Shown: piece after piece, positions 26,224 through 37,379 of the stretch
Layout of the letters: each line of letters opens with the position of its first letter
How positions within the stretch are numbered: the stretch's first letter is position 1
Assembly (NCBI RefSeq): GCF_014646755.1
Contig: NZ_BMNW01000007.1
Span: 269,956 to 333,955 of the forward strand
Source: Pseudomonas asuensis
GTDB taxonomy: Bacteria > Pseudomonadota > Gammaproteobacteria > Pseudomonadales > Pseudomonadaceae
DNA: 64,000 nucleotides
Reading direction: 5' to 3'
Program-made: the position numbers and the translations under genes
The notes under the pieces: generated by a model
The model's input: only the letters and a program-made list of their open reading frames with translations
The model's database searches: none
Told to the model about the DNA's origin: nothing

Positions 26224-26960
26224 TTACGCTTTTTCTTTGGTGCCTGGCCTTTTCACGTAAGTGAGTAGGCGCTTGCCCGGTAGTTGTAATTTAGGGAGCC
26301 TTGCGGTGAAGCCTGCATCGGCCCAATAGCCGAAGCTCACCAGAACTCGACTGGTAAAGCCCTGTTCATGCAGCCCCAACACTATATTCAGCTTGCCAAT
26401 ACCCAGATGAGCTGTGCCCAGCGATACCGTTCCTAGGCTCTGTACGAAAAATATCTGCGCTCGGTGATGCTCTGTTAAAAATCGATTCGGAATGCTCATT
26501 TACAACACGTAAACTCTGCTTTCTTACCGATTTTGCCTCGCCTGACCTTCGCTCTAAGACTTTTCTTACAGCCTCTGGCGTTACCAGATTGGTTTACTTT
26601 TCCATTCCGAGTCACGTAATGATGATGGTTCTTGTGTCGCACTGCTCTAGTCTTCTTGGAGAGGAAAGCGTCAACATGATCTTTCTGCTTGGAATGGCAC
26701 CCAGATGTTCCTCGGTCATATCTGTATGGATACAAAGCACCACCATATGAGAAGCATTGAGTACTTTAAGCTGGTTATGGACGGATGTATTCTGAATCGA
26801 CATTGCCAGACTGAGCGTGCCTTCATCTGTTGAGGCAACCATAAAGCGCCAGAATGATCGATGGATTCAGGCAAAGCAGGTTCATCAACGCCTCATGAGT
26901 GGCTTGGGACTTTTGATAAAGGTTTGAGCGTTTTGTCGCGGTACGAATTACCCGCGCAAC
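26224..26960 (-). pseudogene. Decayed NfsB-type nitroreductase, interrupted by a MITE
   Basis: Fragments in different phases on the minus strand match the order of E. coli NfsB. ATKRSNLYQKSQ is seen near 26930. MVASTDEGTLSLAMSIQNTS and KVLNASHMVVLCIHTDMTEE follow from 26842. Past the MITE comes GLHEQGFTSRVLVSFGYWAD up to LPKLQLPG near 26270. In the intact enzyme the matching parts are the FIVAST strand, the LDASHVVVFC strand and the KGYTSLVVVPVG strand. The central region is missing or unrecognisable, several frameshifts are present, and a 136-base element sits in the C-terminal third. The gene cannot make a functional flavoenzyme. Confidence 0.75.
26437..26572 (-). mobile_element. MITE copy 1 (136 bp), inside the nitroreductase pseudogene
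   Basis: Read on the minus strand, this segment is almost identical to 36365-36503. Its ends are inverted repeats of the form GCTCTGTACGAAAA, one of them degraded (CTTACAGC). It codes for no transposase. CTAG lies directly left (26433-26436); the right flank reads CTCT, so the second target copy has decayed. Confidence 0.85.
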
Positions 26961-27037
26961 TTTGCAGTCTCTCTAGTCATTATCAGGCTTATCTATATCA
27001 ATCAGTTTGCAGGACGTATCAAAGTAAATGTTACCTT

Positions 27038-27756
<719 letters not shown>

Positions 27757-29067
27757 ATGTTTAATGCTCGCTTGAAAAAGGACTTGCAAGTCCAAGCTGC
27801 AGAGCTCATTGCTTTACGTCAGATAGTCAACGGAATGAACGACTCAATGGCTGCCCTGACCCTTGATCCTGATTTTCGTATCCGAAGCGTTAATGACAGA
27901 TTTCTTCAGATTCTGGGTTACGCGGCTGATCAGGTCATAGGTCGCCCGATGGCGGATATTGTGCCTCCGTATGTGAAGACACTGCCCTGTTTTCATAACT
28001 TTCGTGCAGCGGTCGCTAAGGGTCTTCCTGTCAGCGATGAATATCGCTATGTCCGCAAGGATGGAGCGCTTGCCTGGATAAGTATCCATTGGCAACCCAT
28101 CCGAGATGATGAGAACAGGCTTTCCTATATTCAAGGCTTTGGTAAGGAAGTCACTAAAAGCATTGAGCTTGCCAAGGAGAACGAGCACTTTATCAATGCA
28201 CTGCTGCGCTCTACAGCAGTGATTGAGTTCAACCTGGAAGGTATCGTAATCAAGGCTAATGATCTTTTCTTCCGCACAATGGGATATTCACCACAGCAAG
28301 TCATAGGCAAGCATCATCGTCTCTTTTGCACGCCAGAAGAGGCATCCTCTGCCAGTTACAGTGAGTTCTGGGCCAAGCTCAATCGGGGCGAATTTGCTGC
28401 AGGTCGCTTCAAGCGTGTTGATAGCCATGGCAATGAGGTTTGGCTTGAGGCCACGTACAACCCTGTATATGACTCGCATAACCGACTCTACAAAGTGGTG
28501 AAGTTCGCTACGGTTGTTACGGATCAGGTGCTGCGGGAGGCCGAAGTACGTGAAGCCGCTGGCATTGCCTTTGATATTTCCAGGCAGACAGACGTCATTG
28601 CTCAGCGGGGTGCCTCTGTCGTCAATAATGCCGTCGAGACCATGCAGCAGATCTCGGTCGAGATGCAGTCCGCCTCGGAAGGAATCGAAGCGCTGGATCG
28701 GCAGTCACTGCTGATCAACTCCATCGTTCAGACTATTGGCGGCATCGCTGCACAAACAAATCTCTTAGCGCTCAATGCTGCAATCGAAGCGGCTCGGGCT
28801 GGCGAGCAGGGCCGGGGGTTTGCGGTGGTCGCTGATGAAGTCCGGCAGTTGGCAGGGCGTACCAGTGCAGCGACAGAAGAGATCATAGAGGTTGTGCAGC
28901 AGAATCAGAAGATGACCGAAACCGCCGTACGTGGCATGGCCAGTAGCCGTGAGCAGGCTGCGCGTGGACTGGAGTTGGCTACCCAGGCTGGGTTGGCAAT
29001 CGTCGAGATTCAGGACGGCGCAAAGCAGGTCGTGGGGGCGGTCAAGCGGTTTGCCAGTGAGCTCTAA
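27757..29067 (+). CDS. Soluble PAS-PAS methyl-accepting chemotaxis protein (BdlA-like)
   Basis: The product has no transmembrane helix. Two PAS domains lie at about 30-140 ([20 protein letters not shown]) and 150-270 ([20 protein letters not shown]). A short MCP signalling domain follows, with the conserved hairpin [20 protein letters not shown] and [18 protein letters not shown]. The order and the total of about 436 residues match BdlA of Pseudomonas aeruginosa, which senses via PAS domains and promotes biofilm dispersal; equivalence is inferred. The ATG at 27757 is preferred because the protein begins [10 protein letters not shown] there; an ATG at 27727 adds ten residues. Confidence 0.88.
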   Translation: MFNARLKKDLQVQAAELIALRQIVNGMNDSMAALTLDPDFRIRSVNDRFLQILGYAADQVIGRPMADIVPPYVKTLPCFHNFRAAVAKGLPVSDEYRYVRKDGALAWISIHWQPIRDDENRLSYIQGFGKEVTKSIELAKENEHFINALLRSTAVIEFNLEGIVIKANDLFFRTMGYSPQQVIGKHHRLFCTPEEASSASYSEFWAKLNRGEFAAGRFKRVDSHGNEVWLEATYNPVYDSHNRLYKVVKFATVVTDQVLREAEVREAAGIAFDISRQTDVIAQRGASVVNNAVETMQQISVEMQSASEGIEALDRQSLLINSIVQTIGGIAAQTNLLALNAAIEAARAGEQGRGFAVVADEVRQLAGRTSAATEEIIEVVQQNQKMTETAVRGMASSREQAARGLELATQAGLAIVEIQDGAKQVVGAVKRFASEL

Positions 29068-29765
29068 CCCGCTTAGGTCCGGCGCAAGGACCATGCTGGT
29101 CCATATATAGCAAAAGGCTTACACAAAAGAGGGAAGAGCAGCTCTATTGCTTAACCATGTTATCTCTTAATCTACACATATCGGATGGACGCAGGACGCG
29201 CTCAGTCAGGTCAAGGATGATGACCAAGCCAGGATGGCAGCTTGATACGGATATTGAGCATGGTCAGCAAAAAACCGCTTCGGCGGGTTTTTTGTTGTCT
29301 GCAAAAATAGCCTCTCTTTAGCAGCGAAAGCCTGTCGTATAAGAAGAGTATTCCTGTCATGCCGTTACGGTAGTTGATGCTGAGCCTCTGTAAGGTACCG
29401 CACCTGTATTACCTGAGCGTTATAGGCAGCATTACGGTATTGATCGCCTATTATCCTGCCCCATTTTTCTTCTGGCTGATCATGCGGCTGGCTCTCCTCG
29501 GCTAGAAGGAGGAGGGCCTTTCAGCCTCAAGACGGAAGAGCGACGTTTTAAAGAAAAGTAAGCTGAGCAGACCGGTTGAGTATCGATCAAGGACAGAGAA
29601 GACGGATTGAATTCAAGGATCGATGAGGGGGTGACGTAAGCGTCATCTCTTTCCTGTATCCCGATTCACTACGCTCCGGACATACGTGTTTAGGGTAGGT
29701 CTTTGAGCAGTGATACATCCCAGGCACATTCAATAAGAAGGTAATCGCTCGGCTCGGGACAAGAA
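29068..29765. other. Intergenic stretch with a terminator; promoter region of the GH3 gene
   Basis: Apart from the hairpin at 29269-29293 no feature is clear. The terminator lies 200 bases beyond the chemoreceptor stop, so it may instead end a short separate transcript. The minus-strand frame at 29587-29805 is not protein-like. Confidence 0.45.
29269..29293 (+). terminator. Rho-independent terminator
   Basis: CCGC-TTCG-GCGG with a very stable tetraloop is flanked by six A before and six T after. This is a textbook terminator that can work in both directions. Confidence 0.92.
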
Positions 29766-31982
29766 ATGAAAATAACAAACCTGCGTAGTTGTTTTTCTCT
29801 TGCAATAGTAGGTGCTGCTTTATTTAGCGTGAATCACGGTTGGGCTGCCTATTCAACCGATCACAAAGACTCAGCGGACCGTCGTGCTGAGGCTGCTGTC
29901 AAGGCAATGACGATCGATGAAAAGATATCGCTCTTGCATACCCAGGTAGGCTTCCCGTTTCCAATCGGTAACACGCCTAAGCCAGACGGAGCGGTTGGCT
30001 CGGCTGGCTATGCACCGGGAGTCCCCCGCCTTGGCATCCCCGCATTGCAGGAAAGTGACGCTAGCATGGGGGTGGCTAACCCTTCAAACATCCGCCCAAA
30101 CGATAACGCTACAGCGTTGCCTTCCAGCATGATGCTGGCCGCTACGTTTGACCCTGAGCTGGCTTACCAGGGCGGCAGAGTGATCGGCACCGAAGCGCAC
30201 GCCAAGGGTATTAACGTCATGTTGGCCGGCGGCGTCAATCTGGTCCGGGAGCCTCGCAGCGGGCGTAACTTTGAAAACGTGGGCGATGACCCTCTGCTGG
30301 CCGGCACCGTGGGAGGCTATGCCATTAAGGGTATACAAAGTAAGCACGTTGTCTCGACGGTCAAGCACTATGCCCTGAATGCTCAGGAGACGGGCCGCGT
30401 AGCGGTGAGCTCCGACATAAAGGAAGGGACCGCACGTGAATCCGATCTTCTGGCCTTCGAGCTTGCCATTGAAAAAGGTCAGCCGGGCTCGGTGATGACT
30501 TCCTACAACCAGTACAACGGCACCTATACATCGGAAAATGCCTTTCTCATCAATCAGGTGCTGAAGGGTGACTGGAAGTACAAAGGCTGGGTCATGTCCG
30601 ACTGGGGCGCTACTGCCAGCACTGAGAAGGCAGCCCTTGCAGGACTGGATCAGGAGTCCGGAGAAAACCTGGACCCGATCATCTATTTTGGCGAGCCACT
30701 GAAGAAGGCTGTGCAGGAGGGACGTGTATCCCCGGAGCGGCTGGACGATATGGCCATGCGTGTTGTGCGCAGTCTGTTTGCCGTAGGAGCCGTTGATCAT
30801 CCGCCAAAGCTAGCTGACATAGACTTTAAAGCCCATGCCAAGGTGGCCAAGGCGACGGCAGAGCAGGGCATTGTGCTCCTGAAAAACGACCGCAACCAGT
30901 TACCGCTCTCGCGTACATTGAGACGTATCGTCCTGATTGGCAGCCATGCGGATGCCGGTGTTTTATCGGGTGGTGGTTCTGCCCAGGTTACCCCCATAGG
31001 AAGCCTGGTCCTGCCAGTAGATCCTTATGTCAGCCAGGTCTATCACCCCTCATCACCGTTGAAGGCCATCCAGGCCGAAGCGCCGCGCGCCCAGGTGGTC
31101 TATGACAGCGGAGAAGATATTCAGCGGGCGGCCAGACTGGCCAAAGGTGCAGATGCCGTTATCGTTTTCGCTCAGCAATGGACAACCGAGGGAGTCGATG
31201 CCCCTAACTTGAGCCTACCAGATAATCAGGATGCCTTGATTGAGGCGGTTGCCAAGGCCAACCCAAGAACAACCGTTGTGCTTGAGACAGGCGGCCCCGT
31301 AAAGATGCCTTGGCTCAACCGAGTGCCAGCGGTACTGGAGGCCTGGTATTCTGGAGCCAAAGGTGGTGAAGCTATTGCGGGTGTCCTGTTTGGCCGTGTC
31401 AACCCGTCTGGTCGCTTGCCGGTTACCTTTCCCCAGGATGAAAGCCAACTGCCACGGCCTACCATGCGTGACCCCTCAACCACGACTTCAAGCCCTTTTG
31501 TAATACCTGACGAGTTCTTTTCAGAGAATTACAACATCGAAGGCGCTGACGTGGGCTACAAATGGTATGAGCGAGAAGGCAAGAAGCCGCTGTTCCCGTT
31601 TGGCTATGGACTGTCTTATACCCAATTCAAATACAGCAACCTCAGAGCCGAAACACATGGCCGCAAGCTGGTGCTGAGCATGGACGTTACTAACCGCGGC
31701 AAGGCTAAGGGGATTGATACGCCTCAGTTTTATATCGAAAACCCATCAAGGAAAAACGGATTCACGAGTCGCTTGGTAGGCTGGGATCGCGTTGAACTCA
31801 AGCCAGGGCATACCAAGCGGGTAAAGGTGACAGTTGACCCGCGTCTGGTTGCTCGGTTCGATGAGCGCTTCAATAGCTGGCATATCCATGCAGGGAGCTA
31901 TAATGTAAGCGCTGGAGCCAACGCCATGGATCGCCCGCATAAGACACGCGTACGGCTTGATGAACGTTATCTGGCACCCTAA
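29766..31982 (+). CDS. Secreted GH3 beta-glucosidase/beta-xylosidase
   Basis: The 738-residue enzyme has a signal peptide (core FSLAIVGAALFSVNHGWAA, cleavage near residue 28). The GH3 order follows: N-terminal barrel (about 35-350), alpha/beta sandwich (about 365-600) and fibronectin III-like end (about 640-735). The catalytic nucleophile is Asp279 in GWVMSDWGAT. KHYALNAQETGR and the sugar-binding GVNLVREPRSGRNFE are typical. The FnIII end shows the usual PLFPFGYGLSYTQF start. It removes beta-linked glucose or xylose from oligosaccharides in the periplasm or outside, and could complete breakdown of products of the GH5 or GH128 enzymes in this window. The gene is monocistronic. Confidence 0.93.
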   Translation: MKITNLRSCFSLAIVGAALFSVNHGWAAYSTDHKDSADRRAEAAVKAMTIDEKISLLHTQVGFPFPIGNTPKPDGAVGSAGYAPGVPRLGIPALQESDASMGVANPSNIRPNDNATALPSSMMLAATFDPELAYQGGRVIGTEAHAKGINVMLAGGVNLVREPRSGRNFENVGDDPLLAGTVGGYAIKGIQSKHVVSTVKHYALNAQETGRVAVSSDIKEGTARESDLLAFELAIEKGQPGSVMTSYNQYNGTYTSENAFLINQVLKGDWKYKGWVMSDWGATASTEKAALAGLDQESGENLDPIIYFGEPLKKAVQEGRVSPERLDDMAMRVVRSLFAVGAVDHPPKLADIDFKAHAKVAKATAEQGIVLLKNDRNQLPLSRTLRRIVLIGSHADAGVLSGGGSAQVTPIGSLVLPVDPYVSQVYHPSSPLKAIQAEAPRAQVVYDSGEDIQRAARLAKGADAVIVFAQQWTTEGVDAPNLSLPDNQDALIEAVAKANPRTTVVLETGGPVKMPWLNRVPAVLEAWYSGAKGGEAIAGVLFGRVNPSGRLPVTFPQDESQLPRPTMRDPSTTTSSPFVIPDEFFSENYNIEGADVGYKWYEREGKKPLFPFGYGLSYTQFKYSNLRAETHGRKLVLSMDVTNRGKAKGIDTPQFYIENPSRKNGFTSRLVGWDRVELKPGHTKRVKVTVDPRLVARFDERFNSWHIHAGSYNVSAGANAMDRPHKTRVRLDERYLAP

Positions 31983-32001
31983 GAGTTAAGTGCGGTGTTG
32001 G

Positions 32002-32034
32002 GCAGGCCTGACAAGTGAACACCTGCAGGCCTGC
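32002..32034. terminator. Hairpin between convergent genes
   Basis: GCAGGCCTG at 32002-32010 and CAGGCCTGC at 32026-32034 form a perfect 9-base stem with a 15-base loop. It is centred between the GH3 stop and the HAD stop. Confidence 0.6.
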
Positions 32035-32043
32035 TGCGCTATC

Positions 32044-32706
32044 TCAATGCGTAGCCGTAACCAGCCGGAATCGGCCATCCGACTCTTGCTCGATACGCAC
32101 GTCGGTGTAGTGCGCTAGGCCAGGGTGGGGCACATCCAGCGGTGTCTTATGGGTAGCGGTTATGACCACAACGTCGGCGCCAGCTGCCTGCGCTGCAGTA
32201 ATGCCTGCATGAGTATCCTCGAAGACCAGACATTCGCTGATATCGACCCCCAGAGCTTTTGCGCCTGCCAGGAAGCAATCCGGTGCTGGCTTGCCATGCT
32301 CTACATCTTCGGACGAAATGATGACGGCTGGCAATTCCATGCCCGCTGCGCCAAGCCTTGCTTCAGCCAGACGACGTGACGCGGAGGTGACGAGTGCCCA
32401 GCGGCCTGCCGGGAGGCTGGCAAGAAAGGCAGCGGCCCCGGCGATTTCCCTTACATCCGAGGTATCGGCTATCTCTGCTTCTGTTATTGCCCGTGTTTCT
32501 GCTTCTATATCCGCGCCGGGCGGCGCAAATCGGCGGACGGTTTCCACGGCACGTACTCCGTGCATAACGGCGATAAGATCGGCTGGATCAAGGCCGTGAC
32601 CTAATGCCCACTGCGTCCAGGCGCGTTCAGCAGAGGCAATGCTGGTCAGTAGTGTGCCGTCCATGTCGAAGAGAAAAGCGGAGTAGGTTCGTGTAGGTAA
32701 TGTCAT
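32044..32706 (-). CDS. HAD-superfamily sugar-phosphate phosphatase
   Basis: The 220-residue protein has the four HAD motifs: FLFDMDGTLL (nucleophile and acid Asp near 14 and 16), VTSAS (motif II Thr), Lys in EHGKPAPDCF (about 138-147) and VFEDTHAGI (motif IV). The cap region is of the beta-PGM/YfbT type. YfbT/GPP-like members hydrolyse small sugar phosphates or polyol phosphates. The choice of substrate is not visible. It is a single gene convergent with the GH3 glucosidase. Confidence 0.9.
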   Translation of the reverse strand: MTLPTRTYSAFLFDMDGTLLTSIASAERAWTQWALGHGLDPADLIAVMHGVRAVETVRRFAPPGADIEAETRAITEAEIADTSDVREIAGAAAFLASLPAGRWALVTSASRRLAEARLGAAGMELPAVIISSEDVEHGKPAPDCFLAGAKALGVDISECLVFEDTHAGITAAQAAGADVVVITATHKTPLDVPHPGLAHYTDVRIEQESDGRFRLVTATH

Positions 32707-32861
32707 CCGTAGCTCTCAGGGAGGTGAAAGTAGATATACACGACATGGTACTGAACACTCTCCCGGTGCGTCAGTAAAGGCGATGATATATCTTCAGAAG
32801 AAGTTTGCTTCATGCGTCCTGACACAAGCGAGCCGGCACTGCCATAACTCCAGCAGTGCCC

Positions 32862-35800
32862 CTAGAGAAGAGCGTAGATATCGGCAATGCTCACCGGCTT
32901 GGTAAAGTGATAATCAAAGCCTGCCTGCAGGGCTTTTTCTTTGTCCTGAGTCTGACCCCATCCCGTAATCGCTATAAGCAGTGTGTGTTTACCTTCCGGC
33001 AACGCCCGAATAGCCTGGGCTACCTGATGACCAGTCATCCCAGGCATGCCTACATCCAGTAACACCACATCAGGCGTGGTCGCTTTGAAAAGCTCCAATG
33101 CCTGATAGCCGTTATAAGCCAGCGATACCTCATGATCTTCCAGGCGCAACAGTTCAGCCATGGTTTCTGCAATGTCAGGATTATCGTCGACAACAAGGAT
33201 ACGACGGGGAGCTGCTGTCGATACGGAAGCCACCGGGATAATAGTCTCCGGTACCTTTAACGTTTCATCGTAAGGCAGACTGAGTGTGAAGCTGGCACCT
33301 TTGCCCGGGCCGTCACTGGCCACTGTAAGCGTACCGTCGTGCAGCTGCGCCAGAGATTGGGCTAGCGCTAGGCCAATGCCCAGGCCGCTATTGGTTTCTT
33401 CACTGGATTTAGGCACCTGAACAAACATCTCGAACAGGGAAGGAAGAACTTCAGGTTCAATGCCAATGCCATTATCCGATACCTTAATGGATACCTCACT
33501 GCCGTGGAGGGCCGTGGTAACTGTGACCTTTCCCCCTTGGGGCGTATATTTGGCCGCGTTGCTCAAGAGATTGATAAGAATCTGCTCAAGCCGTAACGGA
33601 TCGACATTCAAGGCAATAAAGTCTGCAGGAAGCCAACCGTCAGCGCATGCTGTTTTGCCTCGTACAGGGGCTTTGTCGTATCAACGGCGGCACGTATGAC
33701 GGAGGCCAAAGGTGTAGGCTGCTTACGCAACTCGATCTTGCCACGGGTGATCCGAGAGACATCAAGCAGATCATCCAGCAGCATCCCCATATGGGTCACT
33801 TGGCGTTTGATAATGTCCTGGCTCCAACGACGCTGCTCCTGGCTGATATGGCCTGTTTCCAACAGGCTGACTGCCTGACGAATAGGCGCCAGTGGATTTC
33901 TTAATTCATGAGCCAGCGTTGCCAGAAACTCATCTTTTTGCCGATCGGCTTCGCGAAGCTGCTGCTCCTGACGTTTGCGCTCGCTGATATCGGCAAACCA
34001 GACGGCCATATTACGTTGGAAGGGGGTGGCTACGATCTGAAACCACCCCTGGCAAGCATTCGTTTCCACCAGCGACTCAAACGCCTTGGGTTTGCCGCTG
34101 GTCATGACGTCACGCAACGTGCAATAGATGTCTCCTTGCATCCAGCCAACTAGCACTTCGCTGACACGGTTGTCTGTAAGCGCTAGTGCATTGGATCGTA
34201 GGGCAGTTGCTCCAGCATCATTGATATACGCCAACACGAAGTCTTCAGTCGACGCGCGCGCATCCGTCACGGGTGAGAGAATCGCGAAAGGGATAGCCGA
34301 TGAGTTAAGCGCAATGTGCAGCTGCTGTTCGGAGCGTCTGGCTTTTTCCTGCTGGTTTGCGCGGTCAATAAAGAGTGCTGCCGTTGCTGCACAAATTTCG
34401 GCAAGCCGGATTTCTCGTGGAGATGGCTCGTGAATCTTCCTGAACAATATTGTCAGCCAGCCCAGTGTCTCCTGGCCGTCACGTCGTATCGTGACCTCAT
34501 GGTGCGTTCTGAAACCTTCGGATTGAAGCAGCCCCATGTTCCTCGTAAGGTTGTCGGCCATACCCTGGTGGGGTATTAAAGACAGCGAGGCGTCCGATAG
34601 TCCCTTGCTGATTAGCTGCCCGGTTGTCGAAGCCGTGTCTTTTAGCCCTATGAACCCCCCCGGTGCGTCTAGCAGCTCGCATACCAGGCTCAAAATGGCG
34701 TTTAGCTGTTCAGGTAATGAGGATAGCTGTAACAGACGTTGATTGAGCGCATACAGTCCTTCTAAATCCTCGACTTGCTGTGACAGGGCCGTCTGGGCTT
34801 TTTGCAGACGCGAGACCAGGAGGTCACGCTGCTGCTCACTCTCCTGTCGCGCCGTTGCTGAAGCAATGAGCGCTTGAGCCACATCATCGATTTCCCGGAT
34901 CTCAGTCTCGGGTAGATGAGGGATCTGGCGCTGACCGATAGCCAAGGCAGCGTGACGTAGCGCGCGCATAGGGTCATTAATACGTCGCGAAGCGTACCGG
35001 GTCGCCAACAACGCTACGATCAAGGAGAGTAGAAGGCCGCCACCATAGACGGCAAATGCCTTGAAGGCATTCTTGGCAACGTTCTGAGCGGGAATACCGG
35101 TAGCTACAAACCAGCCAGCCTCCTTGAGATGAACGTAGGCCGAATAAACTGTTTTACCTTCAACGGTTTGGCTGAGCCCGCTGCCTTCGTTTGTATTTTG
35201 TTTGGTTAGCGTCATGAGGGAAGACGAAGCAGGCTCGCCCTGGGTCTTCTCATGATTCTGTGTGCGTGCAATGCGTCGGCCATTCGCATCCACCACTGTA
35301 GCGACCCAATCGCTGGGTAGGCGCCGAAGGTTGATCACATTGAAAATAACGTCAGGCTTAAGCACTGCAGTCAAGACATAAATCAGCTTTCCATTACGTA
35401 CAATAGGCATGCGTAACGGAATAGCCAGCGCACCTGAAGGGCCTGCGCCTAATTGCCCAATGACGGGTTTAAGGCTGCTCACGACCTGCATAAAGCTTTC
35501 TGGTTCTGCCAGAGGGCCATCTGCGCTTATATGATGAGCTGCAATCCTTCTCAGGACTTTACCGTCCGGTGTGGCGAGAATGACAGTTTTCCAACCAGGC
35601 ACCAAGGGCACCACGCGCCGGATCAGTTCCTGATAATTATCAAGGTCTCCATCATCGAGAAATGGGGACTGCGAGAGAGTTTTTAGCAGGTCCAGTGAAC
35701 GATTGATCTCAACTTCTATTGCCGTTGCTGCAAGACGAGTCGCTTCGAGGCTCCTTTGCTCAGCTATCGACTTTTGCTCGTGAATGATAGCGGCCAGACC

Positions 35801-35959
35801 GAGCCCCGCAATCAGCGCAAGCGGCGCAATGCCCGCCAATGAAACAGTCAGAAGACGTCTGCGTAAACGAACCTTACGGGTGGGCTTGCTGGGTAAAGCC
35901 AAGGGTCGATCCTCAACAAAGGTAAAGCCTGCTACACACGAACTATCCAGCCGAGCCAC
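32862..35959 (-). pseudogene. Hybrid sensor histidine kinase split by a one-base deletion
   Basis: Two frames (35959-33608 and 33611-32862) together make one kinase. The first has an N-terminal helix near 34-56, a Cache-like periplasmic domain, a second helix near 300-320, HAMP and GAF regions (SLVCELLDAPGGFIGLKD), a PAS domain and a HisKA segment (LATLAHELRNPLAPIRQAV). It then runs out as GFLQTLLP-stop. The other phase reads LPADFIALNVDPLRLEQIL, exactly what should follow, then the ATPase domain (GLGIGLALAQSL) and a receiver with Asp in VVLLDVGMPG. One base missing in GGC(C)TT near 33630 explains the break; with it the protein would have 1032 residues. Either the gene is newly dead, is made as two parts, or the assembly has an error. 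Confidence 0.85.
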
Positions 35960-36841
35960 TGCTGATGAACGGAGCCTTATATAATACGCGATCTAGCGCA
36001 ACGGCTGATGCCTTTGAATAATCGGCCCTGGCTTGGCAATAGCGTATAGTCTTGGTGACGGACAGGCTCTGCCCTCTAGACATAGACAGGTGGCTGCCCC
36101 TACGCATTGTAATGCTAGACGGCGATAAACGTACTGGGTGTGGTCTAGATTAGGCTGGCAGTAAAGCGTTCGAGAAATACCCGTGTCTTACACAGTGCTC
36201 CCGCTTCCTTTATTCATGGTAGGGCTTAGAAAACAGCTGCTATCTGGGTGACGCAAGTTCTGCCTTTTTCAGCCTTTATGGGCCAAGCACTGCTGCGATC
36301 TCGAACAGTTTTCTTTGGATATCTGTTTTGGTGTAGCCAAGGCTAAGATGTATCGATGGACTAGGGTCTGTACGAAAAGTCTTCGAGCGAAGGTCAGGCG
36401 AGGCAAAAATCGGTAAGGAAGCGGAGTTTACGTGTTGTAAATGAGCATTCCGAATCGATTTTTAACAGAGCATCACTGAGCGCAGATATTTTTCGTACAG
36501 AGCCTAGAGCGTGTCTTTTAAATCGTGTTTGCAATTCTGCCTGGGGCTGTCTTGTAGATCGATAACAATAACCCGCGGATGCTTATGAAGACCTGCAACG
36601 TTTCGTAGAGCCTAGAAGCTACTCGTGGATCACTAAAAATTACAATTATAATACCTACTGCTAATAGACGGTTCTGCCTGATAAGTGCAGTATGCTGACA
36701 GCAAACGACTTGCCCATTTTTACCATATGCCCTTTGAGTGAAGCCGACGGGCTTGGTCGTTCTTCGACTGTATGTACCGAGATTCACAGGCATTGGGTGA
36801 AAATCTTACAGTTTGCGACTGGTAATAATCGACTACATTAA
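35960..36841. other. Intergenic stretch containing MITE copy 2
   Basis: Outside the MITE at 36365-36503 nothing was recognised. A 91-codon minus-strand frame at 36518-36793 has no ribosome site and an unlikely composition. Confidence 0.45.
36365..36503 (+). mobile_element. MITE copy 2 (139 bp) with CTAG target duplication
   Basis: The element starts GGTCTGTACGAAAAG and ends CTTTTCG-like (ATTTTTCGTACAGAGC), giving inverted repeats of about 14 bases. CTAG is present on both sides (36361-36364 and 36504-36507), a direct target duplication of the kind made by the IS5 subgroup of IS5-family transposases. No coding capacity. Nearly identical to the copy at 26437-26572 in the other orientation. Confidence 0.88.
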
Positions 36842-37012
36842 ATGGATGTTTCTATGTCTGGCATGCCTGATGATGACGATGACCAACTAAACCGTCGTGT
36901 TGAGTGCGAAGAGTGCGGAGAGGTTCGCTCATGCATTTATTCGCTCCATCCCGAAAGTGACACGCTTGCCTGGCTCTGTACTTTTTGTAAAACCGAACTT
37001 CAAACCCAATGA
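36842..37012 (+). CDS. Small zinc-ribbon-like protein (52-56 aa)
   Basis: Two in-frame starts (36842 and 36854) lead to a product with MSGMPDDDDDQLNRRVECEE, then CGEVRSCIYS and LCTFCKTELQTQ. The pattern CEECG...C...CTFC can hold one zinc ion in a ribbon fold, and the acidic N terminus is notable. The ribosome site is poor for both starts. No family name is known to me. It stands alone. Confidence 0.5.
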   Translation: MDVSMSGMPDDDDDQLNRRVECEECGEVRSCIYSLHPESDTLAWLCTFCKTELQTQ

Positions 37013-37379
37013 AGTTTGTGTGGTTTTCGATAAGTAAAGGAGGCTAATTTTCAGGTTATAAAAAAGCAGCATGTATAATTAATTTACGGCCCGCCCCGTA
37101 TGTGTTAGCCAACTGAAATAAGCGTTTTCGATAAGGCGAATTCTCGTTTCTAAGATGAACTAGTTTGGCTGAAGACCTTGATCGGAAACAGGTTGCCTCG
37201 TCTTAAGGCTATTGGTGGTGCTAGGTGTAGCGAGTAAGCCGTGTAGTTGTTTGAGTCTAAATAGCTATTTTTCGCTACACCTAAGTGACGGCGTTTCAGT
37301 GTGATTGCAGGAATTAACCTTAATAATTACATAAAATGCCTATTGCTTAGTCTGCCCTAAAGGGAAAGAAGCCAACAAG
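37013..37379. other. Intergenic stretch with a long-looped inverted repeat
   Basis: TAGGTGTAGCGA at 37222-37233 and TCGCTACACCTA at 37272-37283 are perfect 12-base complements separated by 38 bases. They could form a stem or be paired binding sites. Nothing else was recognised. Confidence 0.6.
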
